NCBI GenBank assembly: GCA_964017155.1 | Contig: OZ024854.1 | Span: 17,812,055-17,876,054, forward strand | Reading direction: 5' to 3' | Source: Oasisia sp. SBJ-2009 | Lineage: Eukaryota > Annelida > Polychaeta > Sabellida > Siboglinidae | DNA length: 64,000 nt | In this document: in pieces, positions 60,603-64,000 of the stretch | Layout: each line of letters opens with the position of its first letter | How positions within the stretch are numbered: the stretch's first letter is position 1 | Notes under the pieces: generated by a model | The model's input: only the letters and a program-made list of their open reading frames with translations | Told to the model about the DNA's origin: nothing | The model's database searches: none | Made by a program: the position numbers and the translations under genes

Positions 60603-60858
60603 TTTTTCATAAACATGTTCCAGGTATGAAATACAACATACAGTAGCATTTATTTAAGACAATCCAAGTTGAGCAGTGTTTCTATTTCAGCAAACACACG
60701 TAACAATTTTAGCGTCTGGTTGGATGTAGACAAATTGTATAAATGTTTTATTAGCCCAGTCAATTGAGTGGTTTGTTTGCCATAAGGCTTGATGAATTGG
60801 CAACAAAACTGAAGTTTATTCTTGAAATGTGCCAGGGTTCGATTTAATTACGAATGCA

Positions 60859-61086
60859 ATTGACTGTTCTAGACAGGGAGACGCTCAGAACACTGGCATA
60901 CATGTGGTGTATACAAAATATATTGGCATCTGGAAAACACACAAAAATCACGTAAATAACAATTAGGTAAAATCAAGATATTTGCTATTTACATGATTTT
61001 TGTGTGTTTTCCAGATGCCAATATATTTTGTATACACCACATGGTATGCCAGTGTTCTGAGCGTCTCCCTGTCTAGAACAGTCAAT
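60859..61086. mobile_element. Fold-back (MITE-like) element with ~100-bp inverted arms
   Basis: The left arm (60859-60958) and right arm (60986-61086) are reverse complements over ~100 bp. They differ by only about one indel (CATACATG against CATACCATG) and one substitution, and enclose a ~27-bp AT-rich loop. The arms contain CAGGGAG...CTCCCTG preceded and followed by TCTAGA. CAGGG ends and a TCTAGA-type target are reminiscent of hAT transposons. However, the symmetry runs about 14 bp beyond that point, so true ends and target-site duplication cannot be fixed. There is no coding capacity. The high arm identity suggests recent origin or gene conversion. Confidence 0.85.
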
Positions 61087-62540
61087 CAGATGTGAAATTA
61101 AAATACACCATTCCTATGATCAACTGTTCAGTATTTCATTATTTGCCCTCAGTATTTTTCATTAAGACCTTATGAGGTTATTGAGAAATTAAAGTAATAA
61201 ATATTTGAAAGCAGATTAATGTATCAGCTAATATTTCCATCCGATGAAACAGAAACTGGTTCTAGGACCAAATTCACCAGTACACTTTGTTCACATCAAG
61301 GTAACTGTACACCTGAAATGGGTGAAAAGCAGCTAGAAATGTTGTAATTTGAGAGGGCATGATAGATTAGCCAGACAGTTTACACTCTAGTAAACACCAG
61401 ACTGCAATCTTCTAGAGCAGGACGGTCTGTCTTATGTGCATAATCATTTGGCATTTGGAAACGACCTTGTTGAGGTGTGAAGGTCACACCAAGTAATGAT
61501 GACTCCCTAGGTTATGGTCCAAATGACTGGGTTACTCCTCAGGCAAAGTATCATCAGCTCGCCTGGGGGATATATATCAAATGGGTCCATCTGTCTTCAG
61601 CATTAAAATATCTTGCGAGAAATGAAGTACTGGGTAACAAAATTTGAGAAATCTCACAATTATCACAAGTAAAATAAACTCAAATGTTCTACATGTGTAA
61701 TTAATTTAGCTAAAATAAAAAACACATGGGTAAAACTAAAAAAACAGACCGTCTGGCAAAGTACTGATGGTTTCGTTCATATTCAGTGTGTACAAAACTA
61801 CTGTACATTTACACTGGAATTTTACATCAACATAGCAAAGATGGTTCCAGAGTGCCTGAGGGTACATGCTCCTCCATACCTGTGGAATTTGTCTTTTCCC
61901 TAGATCTTTTTGAATGTGCTCCATTAAGTGTCCCCCTAAGAAGAATCTGAAATCTGAAGTTAAACTGCAAATATTTTTACCCCCACCCCGTCTTCTGATG
62001 TCATGGATCGAAATCTGTTAAATGTCTAATAATATTCGACCTACCAATAGACATCCTGATAATTCTTTTCAAAACCGTAATCTCCAAGAAAAAACACTTT
62101 GTCTGCCTTCAGCAGGAAATGTGCGAGTTTGATGTCAATCAGCGCTTCCGGTTGAAGGGGAATATTTACAATAGTCCACGGTTGAACGAATGTTGCGTAT
62201 TCTGATGTGGTCGCTGGACCGTGTCCACGATGTCCAGTGGTTGATTGTGGCTGTGTGTCTGGTTATCGCCTGGAAGTGGTTTATGGGCTGACAAAATGAA
62301 TTTTACATTGTGTAGAACAAGATAGCGTGTTTTGATGAGCATCTGCCAGAGTAGAACGTGACAGGAAGAAGCGTAGATTCAAGTGGAGATATTGGAAATT
62401 AACAGAGTTTAGGTGGCTAATTGGATTCTGCTGGTGGTTTCCAAAGTACTTTGATGTTAGTAATTACTGATGTAGCGGGTAAGTAAGATTACTCCCCCAG
62501 GCCTCTCTGTCAGCCTCATCTGTCCTAGTCTGGCTGTCTT
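61087..62540. other. Non-coding stretch
   Basis: No exon, repeat or transposon signature recognised. Confidence 0.55.
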
Positions 62541-62693
62541 CTGTGTGTCTGTCTGTCTATCTGTTTGTTTGGCTGTACGTCTGTTTGCTTTGTCTGTGTG
62601 TCTGTGTGTCTGTGTGTCTGTGTGTCTGTCTGTGTGTCTGTCTGTCTGTGTGTCTGTCTGTGTGTCTGTCTGTCTGGCTGTCTGTCTGTCTGT

Positions 62694-62764
<71 letters not shown>

Positions 62765-62908
62765 TTTGGGTGTCTAGTTGTCTGTCAATATGTCTGTAAA
62801 TCTGGCCATCCATCCATCTATCTTTTTACCATTCATCTGTTCCATGCATCCAACCATCTACCGTCCGTCCGTCCGTCCGTCCGTCCGTCCGTCCGTCCGT
62901 CCGTCCGT

Positions 62909-62940
<32 letters not shown>

Positions 62941-63035
62941 CAGTCAGTCAGTCAGTCAGTCCGTCAATCAGTCCGTCAATCAGTCCATGTATTTCTGTTT
63001 GTCCATCCATCTGTCTCTCCATCCATCCGTCCGTA
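62541..63035. repeat. Compound tetranucleotide array (TGTC)-(TGGC)-(CATC)-(CGTC)-(CAGT)
   Basis: Successive blocks are TGTC/TGTG (62541-62695), about 16 TGGC units (62695-62762), degenerate CATC (62805-62865), about 13 CGTC units (62862-62914), about 12 CAGT units (62914-62960), then CAGTCCGT and CATC edges. All share a 4-bp period and neighbouring motifs differ by one base. The long C/L/V- and S/Q/V-rich frames are repeat-derived. Confidence 0.97.
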
Positions 63036-63429
63036 CCAACCACCGGACCCTTATCCATGGTGTATATGTCAAGGTGTGTCTGTCCATGTCTGTCTGTCAC
63101 CCTGTGACCCTGTCTGTCCACCAGTCCCCCGTCTCACACTGGCCACACTGTGTGGTGTTGGCACTGATATTCATCATTGACACAAAAACTGTCTTTGCCT
63201 CTTGGTGGTTATTTCCATCGCATTGTTTGTGCGCGGCTGACATAATTCCATTAGAAACACAGAACCATTATTGGGTTACCGTTTCAGATAAACACGAACC
63301 ATCTGACGTGGTAATTCATCGCGTTGGTCTCTCAGAGTTTGTTGTGACTTGGAGTCATAACTCCTTGCATGCATGCAGTAGACGCTGGTTAGACAAAGGT
63401 TCAATGATAGAATATTTGCCTGTCGACCA

Positions 63430-63550
63430 GCAAATGTAGGCTTCTGGATGTGTGAGTGGTGTCTGTCATTGGAGAGATTCCAAGTTCAAATCCTTGGGCA
63501 TATGTCTGTAAGGACTGTGAGTTTGGGCAAATGTTTTCAGACACAAAAAA
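63430..63550 (+). mobile_element. Possible SINE head fragment
   Basis: A B-box-like CAAGTTCAAATCCTTGGGC (63481-63499) follows an A-box-like GTGAGTGGTGTC about 30 bp upstream, and TTTGGGCAAATGTTTTCAGAC is similar to the post-head region of the 28.4-kb SINE. It is short and diverged. Confidence 0.35.
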
Positions 63551-63689
63551 CTAATTTTGTTGTACAGTTTCTTTTTGAACAGATGAGAATTTAATTACTT
63601 ATATATGCATGTAAATCAGTTTAACACAAATAAAATATATATACACATGTAAGTATAATAATAAAAAAATCTTACATATACCTACTGTA

Positions 63690-63862
<173 letters not shown>

Positions 63863-64000
63863 TATAAATATGGTAAAAACTATAGTTTCTTTTTCTATAC
63901 AAATCATTTAATTTTCCCAACTCACTCGTGTTACCATGATGACAGTTTTGTGGAGTGCAGAAAAATATATGACATCATCAGGCGCATTCAGCAGCTGCGA

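Noticed and set aside
62457..63107. Long open frames rich in C/L/V or S/Q/V
   Set aside because: Generated by 4-bp repeats whose frames stay open by periodicity. The non-repetitive tail of one frame (63234-63439) has a possible CGTTTCAG acceptor and a varied peptide, but too little else to call it.

Overview
This window is eukaryotic nuclear DNA, most likely from a marine invertebrate, with a lophotrochozoan such as a mollusc as my best guess. It is AT-rich and has no long continuous genes. It carries GT/AG-flanked short open segments, degenerate non-LTR retrotransposon (LINE) fragments, tRNA-headed SINEs, and an exceptional load of mini- and microsatellites. The taxon is an inference from SINE/LINE style and gene sparsity, not from a recognised gene. 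Nothing prokaryotic (operons, Shine-Dalgarno sites, CRISPR) is present.

Layout. 0-1.2 kb: a decayed LINE 3' end (minus strand), then a CpG-rich promoter-like block ending in a splice donor. 1.3-2.9 kb: a 31-bp minisatellite of about 52 copies. 3-9.4 kb: mostly featureless DNA with one SINE copy and an imperfect hairpin. 9.4-14.8 kb: a local duplication, a G-quadruplex motif, a second LINE fragment (plus), two copies of an unnamed ~270-bp repeat, and a candidate 129-bp exon. 17.7-18.1 kb: a tandem duplication. 13-25.5 kb, minus strand: several open segments with splice sites (25402-25506, 24291-24462, 19949-20207, perhaps 18196-18286 and 12956-13145) that may belong to one minus-strand gene. 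It is interrupted by a Z-DNA-type hexamer array (23.7-24.1 kb) and a compound tetranucleotide array (25.0-25.3 kb). 26.7 kb: the longest non-repetitive open frame, preceded by a good acceptor. 28.4-31.1 kb: three SINEs. 34.4-35.2 kb: a 42-bp minisatellite. 37-41.6 kb, plus strand: a signal-peptide first exon, a 36-bp microexon and two further candidate exons. 42.2-43.6 kb: a third LINE fragment with a short AAAC tail, then long CA-type arrays. 47.8-53.3 kb, plus strand: a signal-anchor-like first exon and two phase-compatible downstream exons, separated by a 545-bp polypurine tract. 54.8-56.0 kb: a 20-bp minisatellite with higher-order structure. 59.4-59.8 kb: a 72-bp repeat open in frame on both strands. 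60.9-61.1 kb: a near-perfect fold-back element. 62.5-63.9 kb: compound tetranucleotide and (TA)n arrays.

No coding segment could be assigned to a named protein family, so gene symbols are blank. Exon models rest on open frame, splice motifs, phase agreement and N-terminal hydrophobicity; they are hypotheses. The best-supported calls are the LINE fragments, the SINEs, the fold-back element and the tandem arrays. Candidate novelty lies in two secretory/membrane-type gene starts on the plus strand, a possible unrecognised minus-strand gene, and an unnamed dispersed repeat.
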